Source of the DNA: Prosapia bicincta
Taxonomy: Eukaryota > Arthropoda > Insecta > Hemiptera > Cercopidae
DNA: 64,000 nt
Reading direction: 5' to 3'
Assembly (NCBI GenBank): GCA_036971475.1
Contig: JBAIZL010000008.1
Span: 5,752,501 to 5,816,500, forward strand
Within the stretch, counting starts at the first letter, position 1; every line of letters begins with the position of its first letter. Shown piece after piece: positions 36,561 to 48,353 of the stretch. A program made the position numbers and the translations under genes. The notes beneath the pieces were generated by a model, which searched no databases, was not told the DNA's origin, and saw nothing but the letters and a program-made list of their open reading frames with translations.

Positions 36561-39500
36561 TTTGTATGAATAGAGCTGTATAGAATAGAGTTAGCCTGAT
36601 TGTTGAACCCTGTATAATGCCGTTTTCAAGTTCAACTGGTTACAACATCCTTTCATTAACCTCTGTATGTGTAACTATTCCTTTAAGAAGTTCAACAAAA
36701 TATTTGAGCGCTTTCCCTTTAATTCACTTTAAGATTTATTGTGTTAACTATTTCTTGTAAATGTATCTTGGTTTCTTTATAAATTTAGAATTCTTCCATT
36801 TTCAGTTGGAATGTGGAAAACCATATCCTCTAGTTTGTGTTGTATCCATTAATCAGTATGATACTTTAAAAGCAATGATTATTGTCGTAGTGTTACAGAG
36901 ATGTCCCAAAACTTAAGCGTGTTTCATTGAGTTGTCTCATAATCATTAGAGGACAGACAGCTGGAAAGACTATTTTGCTTATAGGCTTTTGATAAAACCT
37001 AAGTCTCTTAGGTTTCCTAAACCTCTTATTATGAGTTTGTGACAATAATTAATGTATTTTATGCTCATCTTTATGGCAAGTTTTTGCCTGCATATTTAAT
37101 AAAACTTTTCTAGTTATATTTGTGGTTGACCTTTTTTTGAGGTACCTTATACAAATTTGTCTGGTGGAATAAATTTTACAATATTATGGTAGCTATAAGC
37201 TATTGCTAATGATGTGGAATTTAGAGGTTGAGTTGGTATAGTATACAGTTGCTCTGTCATACTATAAGGAGTGATATTGGTTTTATTCTCCTGATATTAT
37301 AATGAAATACAATAAAAGCGATATCACTTGGCATTGATATTTTTAAAGAAAAATAAACCAATAATATTTTCTTATTAGATTGTCTGTCAAACATCTATAT
37401 CATTCAACATAACCTAAAAATCACAAAATAAAAATACTGGTCTTTTACTTCTTGTAATGTACAAGAAATCACAGAATATCTGCAAATTTGTGGCTTGAAA
37501 ATAGAAATTGTCCAATAAACATGTTTTTTCTGCTACCATTGTAAACATAAATCTAGCGGGTGCTGCTATTACATACAAAGGAGAACAACTGAATGTTCAA
37601 ACATTTTGTCTTTATCTCAAAATTGGCAATAGCATGCAGTTGTTACTATATAATATTATTATACTTATAATATTCACAATGTAATAATAGTAAGGAAAGT
37701 AATTCATTTTTTCTACTTCATAAACTTTAAAACTTTTAGTTCTTTCAATGTTTATAATGTAATTTAATTTGTTCATTATATCCGTCCATTTAACAAGATC
37801 TTTTTTAATTGCAAAAGAAGACCACCACAGTTCTACAATTATATATATATATTATTTCACTAGTCGATCTTTATCCGAATGAGCACTAGATTCATGTTTT
37901 TGTTAATTGTTTCTGTAAAACAAAATATTGTTGAATTATTTATTGATCACAATGTTTGACAATTTTTTAAGATTTTTTAACAATAGGGGAAAATTTTATT
38001 GTCTGTTGTAGTTAATATAATTTGATTTATGTATAAAACATAACAATAAATTGTGTATATGGTGTTGTACATGACAGAAACAGTATGTTACAATAAAAAA
38101 CTTAATCTTTTATATTACTATGAAATTGTATACAGGTAGTAATAACATTTTTATGTATGAAAGGCCTATAAGAAATAATTTTGATAGTGAAAGTTACTGT
38201 TAAATAGTTGCGGCTTTAAAAAAACGAATTCAGTAATGGAACGCTTGAGATATATAATATTATGTGTAAAGACATATGTTTAATCCAATTTTGTTACATT
38301 ATATGTAGTTAACAAAATGTGAAGTATAATAATTAAATTTATGGTAATAGGTATTGTTGCTTAATTTTAAATTTCTATAAATACTACAAATAAAAATTAT
38401 ATTCGAATTATATATCATATAACTTAGAAAAATTGTTTCAATACAAAATTGGTTTTGTTTTGTATTGACATGTTTTCAATTTTTTCATTTATTTTCTTAA
38501 AATAATGTTTCCTATTTATGAGGTTCCAAGGGGCCAAAACTGTTAAACTACAAATAAATTTTTACATTTTGTTTGAATTTAGTGATTTATTTATATTTTT
38601 TGTAATTCCTTCCATTTTCCTTTTTTTGTGTAATTCAATCATTATTTAAATGAGCAGTTAAAATGCTTTTGTATAGTGTTTAATAGGCAAACTTGTCCAA
38701 ACGATTTAATAACTAAAATTACCCTCTTTTGCTAGGTTTGTTTTAAATGGTTGAACTGTGCAAAAACATTATTTTTAACATTCTTTAAAATCTATTCATT
38801 GCTTCAAACTATTCCCTGATCAAGAAGTCAAGAAAAATTCTTTGATTTTAACTTGTCTGGGAAGAGCTTTTCAACTTCCTTTTTAGTTTTGTGAATTGAT
38901 AAAATTACACCCAAGTCATTCATTCAACCGAAGTTATGAAAGATGTGAAACAGATTTTGAATTTTAACAAAATAATTACAAAAATGTCTATGAGCTTTAT
39001 AATCATCAAACAGTTGTTTTGTAAAACTTTGCTAGTAAATTCCATGAAGTCTTTTTAACAATATAAAACATTTTTATGTGGGATTAAATGACAATAGAAG
39101 CAATTTTCCCCCTGAAACAACCATAACTTTGTTTATGCTCTAAGTGTCATAATTTCAATTAAAAATTCACTGTTTTACAAAACATTTTTAACGCCCTTAG
39201 TTGGCGTTTAACTAAAGAAATCTCACTCAGAAATGTGGTGTTTCTCTTCCTTTTGCCATTTAAATATTTTCTTTATTTAGTTCAAAATTTCCCATTAATT
39301 TACTACTTATGAAAACAACTCATTTTTTTATATCCATTAAAACTGCAGTACTGACTCCTATCTTGTTCCTGTTTATAACCAAGAGCTTCTAATTGGGCTG
39401 CAGTGAAACTATTAGTTTCAATACCTAATAAGATATTTTCAGAGCAGAGAATTTATTTAACAGATTTTCTATAATTAAATTATAATTAAGAAAGATTTAG

Positions 39501-39700
39501 TGATTAAGATGATATAATGGAAAAAATTACTTAGCAATTAATTATACATAGTTAAAAATGTATAATTAAAGCTGGAACTGTTAACATATTTTAAAAAAAT
39601 TACACTCTACACAGTGATTTGCAGTTTGCTTTAATGTAAACCAATCACTAATATTGAAATCTTGTTGCTGTTCATGACAAGCGGGTTGATAATTACTTCT
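36561..39700. other. Intergenic, no gene seen
   Basis: About 3.1 kb of strongly AT-rich sequence with only short frames. I see no transposon ends, tandem arrays or conserved protein. Confidence 0.5.
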
Positions 39701-39705
39701 TACAC

Positions 39706-40440
39706 TTGGAGGAAACGTTTTCGACTTACGACTTTTTCAGCCTTGTATTTTTGCCGCTAGGAATGCTGTGCCGTGTTTGTTCATTTAGGATGTCATTTTT
39801 ATGTGTGTTGCTATGTCTATATATTTCATACTGTTCTATTGTGTTTAATTTATGGCCTTTGTTGCATGTGTTAATTTCCATACTTTTGCGGTGTTTAGTG
39901 TCCATGAGGTGATTTGCGAAACTGGATTCAATAGTAGTGTGCAGTGCGCTTTTGTGTTCTTTATATCTTTCGGCGAAAGATCTGCCTGTTTGTCCAATAT
40001 AGAACTAATTGCAGTTGTTGCATTTTAGTTTGTATACTCCTGGGTTATTGTATGTGTTGGTATTGTTATTAATGCTGTGTTTGATAGCCATTTGGCTTTT
40101 ATTTGTTGTTCTGTAAGCTACATTGTATCCTGCTTTTTTTGAATTGGTGTGCTATTTCATTTGTGATTTTGTTTATGTATGTGAGGGTGATGAATTTGTT
40201 TGTGTTCGTGTTTTTGTTGTTTGTGTTTTTGTTATGGTTCTTGTTGAGTATTTTTCTGTGTAGTTTGTCTATTAAATAATTGTCATATCTATTTTTGTGG
40301 GCTAAATATTTGATTGTGTTTAGTTCCTCTGTGTAGTTAGTTGTGGACATAAGTATTTTATTTAGTCTGTGTAGTAAATGTTTCAATGCTGCGTGTTTAT
40401 GTTGTATTGGGTGTTCGATGAATTGTGTATCAGTGTGTCT
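39706..40440 (-). pseudogene. Penelope-like element: RT C-terminus plus GIY-YIG endonuclease
   Basis: Minus-strand translation begins with an RT thumb block FNIYCKPAMTDTLIHNSS, followed in another frame by KHLLHRLNKILMSTTNYTEE and NRYDNYLIDKLHRKIL. Next comes the GIY-YIG nuclease: GVYKLKCNNCN, a stop, FYIGQTGRSFAERYKEHKSA, then a His block, and EQYEIYRHSNTHKNDILNEQ. GIY-YIG fused behind an RT is specific to Penelope-like elements; it nicks the target DNA for priming. An in-frame TAG replaces one residue inside the GIY-YIG core, and there are frame changes. The end (39708-39744) folds like a hammerhead. Confidence 0.82.
39708..39744 (-). ncRNA. Decayed hammerhead-like motif at PLE end
   Basis: Core CUGAAAA (39734-39740; expected CUGANGA, so the invariant G is changed), stem II around GUC/GUC, GAAA, palindrome AACGUU (39714-39719) as stem III, U, then CCUCC pairing with the GG before the core. 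The invariant change suggests it no longer cuts. Confidence 0.4.
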
Positions 40441-40454
40441 GTCATGGCTGGCTT

Positions 40455-40745
40455 GCAGTATATGTTGAATTCAAAATCAAATGAAAATCAAAACAAACAT
40501 GAATGAGCAACAAAGGCCATAAATTAAACACACTAGAACAGTATGAAATATATAGACAAAGCAACACACATAAAAATGACATCCTAAATGAACAAACACT
40601 GCACAGATCACGCATACTCTTCGATCACATCACTTCTACCTTTCAAAAACATGGTATCGAGGAAGCACAACTGTAGCATTCCTAGCGGCAAAAATACGAG
40701 GCTGAAGAAGTCGCAAGACGAAATCGTTTCCTCCAAGTGTAAGTT
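40455..40745 (+). pseudogene. Penelope-like element 3' end, inverted to its neighbour
   Basis: Plus strand encodes NKGHKLNTLEQYEIYRQSNT, then HKNDILNEQTLHRSRILFDH: the C-terminal tail of the GIY-YIG protein. It is about 85-90% like the corresponding part of the minus-strand copy at 39706-39880. Only the last part of the gene is present. Confidence 0.75.
40698..40734 (+). ncRNA. Hammerhead ribozyme-like fold at a PLE end
   Basis: Stem I GAGG (40698-40701) pairs with CCUC (40730-40733). Core CUGAAGA is 40702-40708, an extra A is 40709, stem II GUC/GAC (40710-40712, 40717-40719) closes a GCAA tetraloop, GAAA is 40720-40723, a short stem III spans 40723-40728, and U 40729 is the predicted cleavage nucleotide. 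Invariant core positions are all correct. The extra A before stem II is shared by the other families in this window. Confidence 0.5.
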
Positions 40746-41191
40746 AACAATGTAACAACTTTTAGTTAACAAAAAGTCTGGTCGCAAGTTATAGCAAAAG
40801 TGTAATAAGCACTAATATTGATCTATCTTTTGTACTATTTTTATAAAATAATACAATCTATCAAATTAATGTTAATACTGTCGCCTTACAACAATTTATA
40901 ACAAAAAGACGATTTATTTATGCACTTATTTCAGCTGGCCTTAAAAGTATAGCCTTATACAGTTTCTTTGAAGTGTTCATACTCAGCTTAGCTTTCCATA
41001 TATGCTACTTGCCATACTAATTGTTCACTGATTCTTTTCATGCTCCTAGTACCAGAATATTTTAATACCTTTTTTCAAATGCCTGTAACTTTCAAAAGTA
41101 CAAAAGAGATATTACAAATATTTTCTCACATTTATTTGTAGTTAAAAAATATTGATAGTTAAATATTGTAGGTAAAAATATTGATAGTTAA
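40746..41191. other. Intergenic, nothing recognised
   Basis: AT-rich sequence without frames or repeats I can name. Confidence 0.4.
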
Positions 41192-41746
41192 GGATAGGCT
41201 GTATCCGATTCTCGTTTCTAGGAATTGACGATTCTAATGGTATCGACCTACCATCGATTAAAGTCCCCATTTATTCTCCATCAATTAAAGTCCTGATTCC
41301 GATTCTTGTTTTTTCTTTACCGTTAAACTACGTGTGTGGTGTAATTTATTAGAAAAATAATTATAAACTATCTTATGCATTAGTTGCTTTGAATGTATTA
41401 AATTATTAAAGCAAATCCCGATTAACAAAAATATATATTATTATTTATGATGTAAGAATAACAGATGATCAAAAGCATTTATGGTTCGTTTGTGACTTTT
41501 ATTCGATATATTTGTCATGTTTTCAGAAATTCCCATTTATATTTATAATATAAATAGGTCAAGGTTGACCGTTTTGTGTAGTCTATTACATTAAAACAAA
41601 ACTTTTAAAAGGCTTCATCAAATGACCGAGATGTTAACTAAATTCATTATTAGAAAATATCATGTAGCCTATACAACTTTAAAAAATCGAGAATCGGAAT
41701 AAAAATTTTAGAATCGAAATAAAAAATGTTAGAAATTGCTCTATCC
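41192..41746. mobile_element. Possible MITE with GGATAG ends and GATTC-rich subterminal repeats
   Basis: GGATAGGCTGTATCCGATTC at the left, and on the opposite strand GGATAGAGCAATTTCTAACA at the right, with inverted ATTCCGATTCTCG blocks inside each end. No protein. Target duplication is not clear. Confidence 0.4.
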
Positions 41747-41749
41747 CTA

Positions 41750-43670
41750 TTAATAGTATATTTCAAGTTAATTATAGCAATATTTTAATAAGTATGCTTT
41801 GATATGCTCAAAATTGACTACAGCTTAAAAATCAAGTAATTACCTATCTTACAACTGATTATGATCACTTTCCATTGTGCCTAATATCTAGTAAAATTAA
41901 AAATATGTTGTAATTATTTGAAGAACTAAGTGAATCAAAGAAATCAAGATGGTTACAAGAACCAAATGTAAATATCTGTCGCTTGATTTCCTGAGAGGCT
42001 CTACTTTCTTCCTAGTTCCAGGCTTATGACATTCCTATTTGTTATAGATGTTTATTTTATTGGTGAACAGCTAGGCAATCAGGACTATTGTTGAGGTAAG
42101 AGAGTGAAAGTGTGGCAGTTCTCAATTTGTGTTTTGGGTTCTCCCATTCTGTATTTACATTTAACTACAACTTTTTTTCAGTACTACTTAAATTATATTT
42201 AATGTCATCAACAGTTTTTTTTAATGATTATTGCACATTAAGAGTTTTAAATGTTTTGTGGTAATATATCTTATTTGGCTAATTTATCTATAACTTCAAC
42301 TTCATTATCTTGCAACTTCACCATGGACTGTTTTCCCTGTATTCCGATTTACCAAATTATTAAGAATATTTTCAGTGTTTTTTTAGATGAATGGATGTAA
42401 ATTTAACTGGACCTAATTGCTTATCTAGAGTCTGTTAATGTGATAACACCTTTATTATTATCAGATAATTTAAAAATTCTGTATAAAGCCCTTGCATACT
42501 TAATTATTTTAAATTTTTACTGTCTACTACAACTACAATATACTGTACAATACAATATTACTACTATATCTTTACTACAATATATATTATATTTAGTACA
42601 TTATTATGTTGTATAAGTATTCTTGTTAAAAATTACTATATATACCTTATTGTGTATTAACAATAAATTTGTACCTTAAATTTTTTAAATATCTGTTGTA
42701 TTTTCAGTTGTTTGCACATAATAAAGGCTTTTTGTATAATAATTTTGGTTTCTCTGTTTCTCTGTGTAAACAAAGAATGTTTCAAAAACTTCCAATTTAT
42801 ATGCCCCAAACTAATAAAAATTGTATTTCTTGATTTACAGTAAAAGTTTTTAGTAGGAAACTTAGTAATATCTCACCCCACGTTGTACCGACAAATAGGA
42901 ATTTAAAAAAAAACCGTACATTTTTGCTTGCAGCACCAGGCGATCATCATTAGTATATCATAATAGTGTATTGCTTAATACAGACAAAAACATTTTGTTG
43001 AAGGTTTTTAAAATTTATTTTAACTTTGAAAAAGTCATGCTATTTCAACGTAAAAATTCACCAACGAAAATACCCATGAAATTTGTTGTTGTTGGAGAAT
43101 CTTTGTAATTCTTAGCAATTAAAGTATTTTAAAATATAGCCAACTCATAATTCAAAATTTAATTAATTTTGCAAAAAGCTCTTGCTACTTTTCTTTAGAA
43201 TCATCCTATTAGTCAACTGAAAAAAAAAATCCAAAGTTACCGAACTATAAACAGTGCAATACTCCCTTGCATAATATAGAAGGGAGACAAAGTGAATGGG
43301 AAGATTTGGGATAAAAGACACTGCACAAAGTTATGTGAGGTCCAAAGCCCGTGAAGACCAATTCTTTTAAGATTTCCTCACTAACTACCTACTAATATAT
43401 TTATGGAATGATAACCCAAAATCATACAAATTGTCACTGAAATAACTGACTCTTTTAGCCAATCAGATCAAGGAAGAAACTGTTAATCATGGACTTTGTA
43501 GGAAAATACTCATTGAGACCTATTAGGGTTAATGGAGGTTTGAATATTCTTCCTATCAAGTGGAGTGAGTTCTTCAGCAGTAGTAAATTACTGGCTTTGG
43601 ACAAGCAACCTGAAATGTAAAAGTAAGCCAAGGATTTTAAAGGTATAACTACAAACAGATTAGTAAAATA
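41750..43670. other. Intergenic or gene-flanking AT-rich sequence
   Basis: No gene supported. The frame at 43455-43679 (minus) has no recognisable domain. Confidence 0.45.
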
Positions 43671-43678
43671 ATTGCACA

Positions 43679-43725
43679 ACCTTTATGTACATTTTTCTAA
43701 GTTAGCATTATCAGGTGAATATTGA
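43679..43725 (-). repeat. PLE-type terminus with ATGTACAT octamer
   Basis: Minus strand: CACCUGAUAAU, a GCUAA-type stem, AAAAAUGUACAUAAAGGUUG. It resembles the 31160 and 36501 copies (octamer at 43685-43692) but has lost the core G and the GAAA G. Confidence 0.5.
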
Positions 43726-44469
43726 TTGGTATTGTACTGTTAATTGCTTTTATACCAACAGAACAAAAGCACCTCAGTGCTGGTAATAAAAACAAAACTA
43801 TCATCAAGTGATAACACTGAGTATGGTATTAAATTATGTAAATATTTATTAAAAGAAGTGAAATTAAATTATCATTGTATTGAACTGAATTTTCATTTTA
43901 TTCGGATTTTTTTCTGAATAGCTTTTCTTTTCTGTGTGCCCTGAAACAGTAAAGTAACAGATGTAACCAAAACACTTTCTTATAAATTACATTTAACTAC
44001 AATATTATTTTATGTAGGAACTTTTAAATTTAAAAATTTGTCCAAGTCTTAATAAATGGGAACTTTTTTTAAAGGAGTTATACAGACTACAATGGTTTAA
44101 TATAAAATTTTAAGGGGAATACTCTCAGGTGAAAACAGAGGTTCCATCAACTAAGGCTGTGACATGCAAATGCAACATTAAATGCTAAAACACAGAATAC
44201 ATGCCACAATATTACAGTATTAGGTACAAACTGCATATTTTTCAGATTATACTTGTTCCAAAATTATTAGTAGGGAAATAAGTTGTTAATATTTTGCTAA
44301 TAATAATTAAAGAAATACAACTGCCAAAAAATATTTAAACAAAAATAATGAAATAAAAAATATGAATGAAATTGTTTTAAAAGTGAAAAATTAATACCTG
44401 AGAATTATTATCAAGAATTTTTAAAAATAAATTATAAAATAATGAGACTACATAAATATTGTTTCATTG
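43726..44469. other. Non-coding, downstream of the minus-strand gene
   Basis: AT-rich; could include the 3' UTR of the minus-strand gene if its last exon is at 44470-44616. TTTATT (AATAAA on the minus strand) occurs near 43896. Confidence 0.35.
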
Positions 44470-44616
44470 TTAAATACATTTATCTTTTGTATGAGGACTA
44501 GTACTAAGAAAATATTGCTGGAAATATTTGCCTCTGGCTTCGTTTTGCAATGTAGTTAGGGGAATGTGTAGAGGAGGAAGAGAGGCACCAAGGAGATATG
44601 GCACTATAAATTTGTA
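44470..44616 (-). CDS. Possible terminal exon of the unidentified minus-strand gene
   Basis: After a minus-strand acceptor CGCCCCTCAAG the frame that continues phase 0 from the exon at 45044-45130 stays open for 48 codons to a TAA. It reads YKFIVPYLLGASLPPLHIPL, then TTLQNEARGKYFQQYF, and so on. The phase match and natural-looking composition support it; the pyrimidine tract is short. A free-standing 58-codon frame from ATG 44646 covers the same sequence, so this could also be a chance frame. The function is not known. Confidence 0.4.
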   Translation of the reverse strand, partial: YKFIVPYLLGASLPPLHIPLTTLQNEARGKYFQQYFLSTSPHTKDKCI

Positions 44617-45043
44617 CTTGAGGGGCGTGCGATTAATGGTTCTCATGTTTTTTATACTTAGAGCAAAGGATTAAGAACTATATAAGTTCTATGAGATAGT
44701 AAGGGTAATGTTAAAAAATAAAGTGTAATTAGGTTTTGACTTTGTGTAATATGAAATGTTTGTTATTTCATACTGTTCAACTTTGTGAAACCTTGTTAGG
44801 TAAAATTGTAGGTTTTTTTATATGTTCCCAGGTATGAGATGATCATCAAAGTTTGAGTTTTAAGGTTTATAAATGCATTAACGTGTTCTTGGGACCCAGA
44901 ATAAGTTTGCAAAAGTAATTTTATAGAGATATTTCGTCTTGAAAGATTTGTTCAAGGATTGGGAGATATACAAAATAATTTTATTGGGATTTATTTATAA
45001 ATTACTTTTTGCAAACATATTCCATTATACTATTATAACTTAC

Positions 45044-45130
45044 TTGTGTGATTTTAGATCTCATTTCTTTTACAAAATAACCTTCCAGTTTAATATGTCG
45101 ATTTGATCTGCGAGATAATCTGGCCAGCAT
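45044..45130 (-). CDS. Unidentified minus-strand gene, internal exon D
   Basis: 29 codons, acceptor CTAAAAACAG (minus) before ATG and donor CAA/GTAAGT. It encodes MLARLSRRSNRHIKLEGYFV then KEMRSKITQ: basic, helical, no known motif. Phase 0 on both sides, like its partners. It continues from the exon at 47687-47830. I do not recognise the family; see that entry for the whole picture. Confidence 0.7.
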
Positions 45131-45205
45131 CTGTTTTTAGGAAAAGAAAAGTATATCTTTAAACATTTATAAAGATTTATATATATTAACATCTTAAACA
45201 TTTAT

Positions 45206-45800
<595 letters not shown>

Positions 45801-46072
45801 AATTTTTGGACTTGATAGGAGACTGACAGACTTACCTAAAGGCAAGAGTCCAAAACTGCAATCTCTTGAAAATAAATAAGTAGATACATAAAAATATAAC
45901 ACACTATTGAAATATTTTGATCATAAAATGATCTTAATCAATCAAAAAAAAAGACAAGTGAATCACAGATGTGTATAAATATCCAAATGTCACTGATGCA
46001 CAAGTTTATAGTTTATGATATATTATATGTTATTTGTATGAATATTGATTAATTTCAACCGTCGTACGGAAA

Positions 46073-46471
46073 CCTGTCATGGGTAGTATCGAAGCAAAAT
46101 TCCTAAAAACTCAAACACACCGACCATTATGTTGGTACAGATATATAGACAACATCTTTTTAATTTGGACACAGGGAATCTGAACACTGGAAAGTATTTT
46201 GAAGGGCTTATCACTTTTTTCTACACTTCAATTCACCTGGGAGAAATCTACAGCAGCTATCACCTTTTTGGATGTAGATGTAACAATCAGAGATGTGAAT
46301 ATCTATACAGGTGTCCTCATTGAACCGACAAACCATCTACAATACCTACATTTCAATAACAACCCCCCTACGAATATAAAAAGGTCCATTCCGTACCGTC
46401 AGGCAATCAAGGGCAAGAGAATTTCTTCCAACGAAGAGCATTGGAGGACTTTAATAGAAAGATATTACTAG
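46073..46471 (+). pseudogene. Penelope-like element reverse transcriptase, C-terminal half
   Basis: One frame (with a single TGA) encodes RPLCWYRYIDNIFLIWTQGI, then TFLDVDVTI, TGVLIEPTNHLQYLHFNNN and KRSIPYRQAIKGKRISSNEE. This order (WYRYIDD palm, FLD strand, KPT..QYLHF, SIPYSQA..RI) is diagnostic of PLE RTs. The second catalytic Asp of the palm box is Asn here (YIDN). The frame ends at a TAG. It is followed at 46837-47043 by the matching GIY-YIG domain. It lies within an intron of the unidentified minus-strand gene, in opposite orientation. Confidence 0.85.
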
Positions 46472-46836
46472 CATTCCAAAAAAGAGGATATTCGAAACAA
46501 CTTGTTGAGGACCAAATCTGCTTAGCTCAATCATCTGATGAACCCAGACCCACCAATGGAAGACAACAAACTGTCTTTAGTTACAGATTACCATCTAGGC
46601 CTACAGAAGCTGAACAAAATCTTAAAGGATAGCTTCAAGCTTCCACCCACACGAAAGATCTTTTCTTAAATTCACCACATATTTGTCTGCAACCTTTTAA
46701 TTTAAAAATATTTTAGATCCAAGTACTGAAAAACCACCTAAACTTCCTCATGGCTCGTTTCCATAGCCCAGCAACCAATGTGGACTTCAAGATTCGGGGT
46801 CATCATACTTGTACATCCAAAAATGTAATATACTAG

Positions 46837-47060
46837 TTGAAATGTAAATTTTGCCCGGCACTGTACATAGGTTTTACCACGGATGGTCTTAGCATCAGAA
46901 TGAATGGCCACACACATGACGGAACCATGAACATAGACAGGCCAACTGCTGAACACGCTGCTAGTCACATCATATCTTTCAATGATTGTTATACCACCAA
47001 AATAATTAAGGCTCTCCCCCTGATTGCAACCTTTCAGAAATGAGAATGGAGTTGTCATAC
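46837..47060 (+). pseudogene. Penelope-like element GIY-YIG endonuclease
   Basis: Encodes KCKFCPALYIGFTTDGLSIR then MNGHTHDG, HAASHIISFNDCYTTKIIKA. CxxC followed by LYIG..T..L..R.N.H is the PLE (Neptune-like) form of the GIY-YIG nuclease, with a Cys pair in front of the YIG. The N-terminal GIY part is damaged. The terminus at 47160-47275 belongs to it. Confidence 0.8.
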
Positions 47061-47159
47061 CAGTGGTACACCAAATCTAGAGAACCTCCTAACCTGAACA
47101 TCAGATAAAACTCCTTTTACCTTACTATTTATTAGGAATATACTGTGGTTGAATTTAAT

Positions 47160-47275
47160 AATAAATACACAAAAACCTCTTAACCACAAACTTTCTTTAT
47201 TTTACCCTTATGTACAATTCAGTTACAAAGTAACCATCCTCAGAGGGATAACATACTCAGTCTTTGTAGCTCAGT
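47160..47275 (-). repeat. PLE 3' terminus with decayed hammerhead
   Basis: Lies just after the PLE coding remnants and matches 36470-36560 almost base for base. The GAAA box is GAAT here and the octamer is ATGTACAA, so the ribozyme fold is damaged. Confidence 0.7.
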
Positions 47276-47451
47276 TTTATTTCTATTAGCTTTCCAAATA
47301 AATTCATTCTGCTACACTCTCTATAAATGTCTAAATTTGTAACCAGTAACAAAATATTAAATAATGTACTTGGTTTTTTATTATTATTATCAATAAAAGA
47401 AGTAATAATAATATTATTATTTATGAAAAACTCAACATATAATTTAGGTAT

Positions 47452-47583
47452 ACCTTTAAGTAAAAATTAGTATTACTTTTGAAAAAATGAAAAATCTCAA
47501 AAGAGCATAATTTAATGACCTTTAAGTAAAAATTAGTATTACTTTTGAAAAAATGAAAAATCTCAAAAGAGCATAATTTAATG
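47452..47583 (+). repeat. Exact 66-bp tandem duplication
   Basis: 47452-47517 is repeated without a difference at 47518-47583 (starts ACCTTTAAGTAAAAATTAGT). Identity implies a very recent event, about 100 bases downstream of the exon ending at 47687. Confidence 0.95.
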
Positions 47584-47686
47584 TTTTTGGTTTATATTAT
47601 ACATATATCTATTTAAACACATTATATATAAATTGTCAGGGACAATATTGTAAACAAGAACTATGAGCATTTAATACTTTACGAAC

Positions 47687-47830
47687 CTTTACAATATGAA
47701 GTACATGTAGAAGAGTAACAAGTCTGTTGATTGCTGGACGGTGCTTGAACAACTCCAAGTAGAAGAAGTGTCGAGTTTGTTCAGTGGACAGGTGATACTC
47801 TGCAGATGGCATTTGCTTGGGATATTTCTT
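47687..47830 (-). CDS. Unidentified minus-strand gene, internal exon C
   Basis: 48 codons, acceptor TTTCCTAG (minus) and donor AAG/GTTCGT, phase 0 both sides. It encodes KKYPKQMPSAEYHLSTEQTR then HFFYLELFKHRPAINRLVTL: amphipathic helices, no catalytic motif. The four clear exons (50737-50878, 48270-48353, 47687-47830, 45044-45130) join to 152 residues without a stop, rich in Lys, Leu and Ile. I do not recognise the family, and the N-terminus is not found. A helical scaffold or chromatin/cell-division protein would fit the composition, but that is a guess. Confidence 0.75.
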
Positions 47831-48269
47831 CTAGGAAATAAAATGTACTTATATTATTAGCTATTTAATTTTAGGTCTCAGTGTAATTGCTTCTATGTAT
47901 AAAGTGACAGGGTTCTTAAGAGCAAAATAAAAAAATCAGTTAAAAGATTTTAAGATGCAGAATGGCTTTTGACCAAGAAGATCTTTTGTATTGATAATAA
48001 TTTGTCTAAAACAACAAATGGAATGTCATTAGCATACAGTAACAAAATACATCTGATATTTATATAACTAAGACATGCTTTTGTACCAAGTGACAATCTC
48101 TGGAGTAGGCTACAGAAATGATACATCCTTAATGCAAAAGTGTAATAAGTAATTAACAACCAGCTCGTCATGAACAGTAACAAGATTTCGATATTCTATA
48201 GTGTGTTATGATATTTAGTTTATATTTTTACATAGTGAAATTTAATATTTTAATATTATACTGACTAAC

Positions 48270-48353
48270 CATAGCGATTTGAAAAAGAAGGTCCAAGTCA
48301 TTTCCTGTCATTTTGGTAAGTTTTTGAGCCAAAATTCTCTTTACTGCCACCAT
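48270..48353 (-). CDS. Unidentified minus-strand gene, internal exon B
   Basis: 28 codons. The minus-strand acceptor must be the second AG (TTCAGTAGCAG/ATG), since using the first would start with a stop codon; donor ATG/GTTAGT. Encodes MVAVKRILAQKLTKMTGNDL then DLLFQIAM. Joins phase 0 to both neighbours. Confidence 0.7.
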
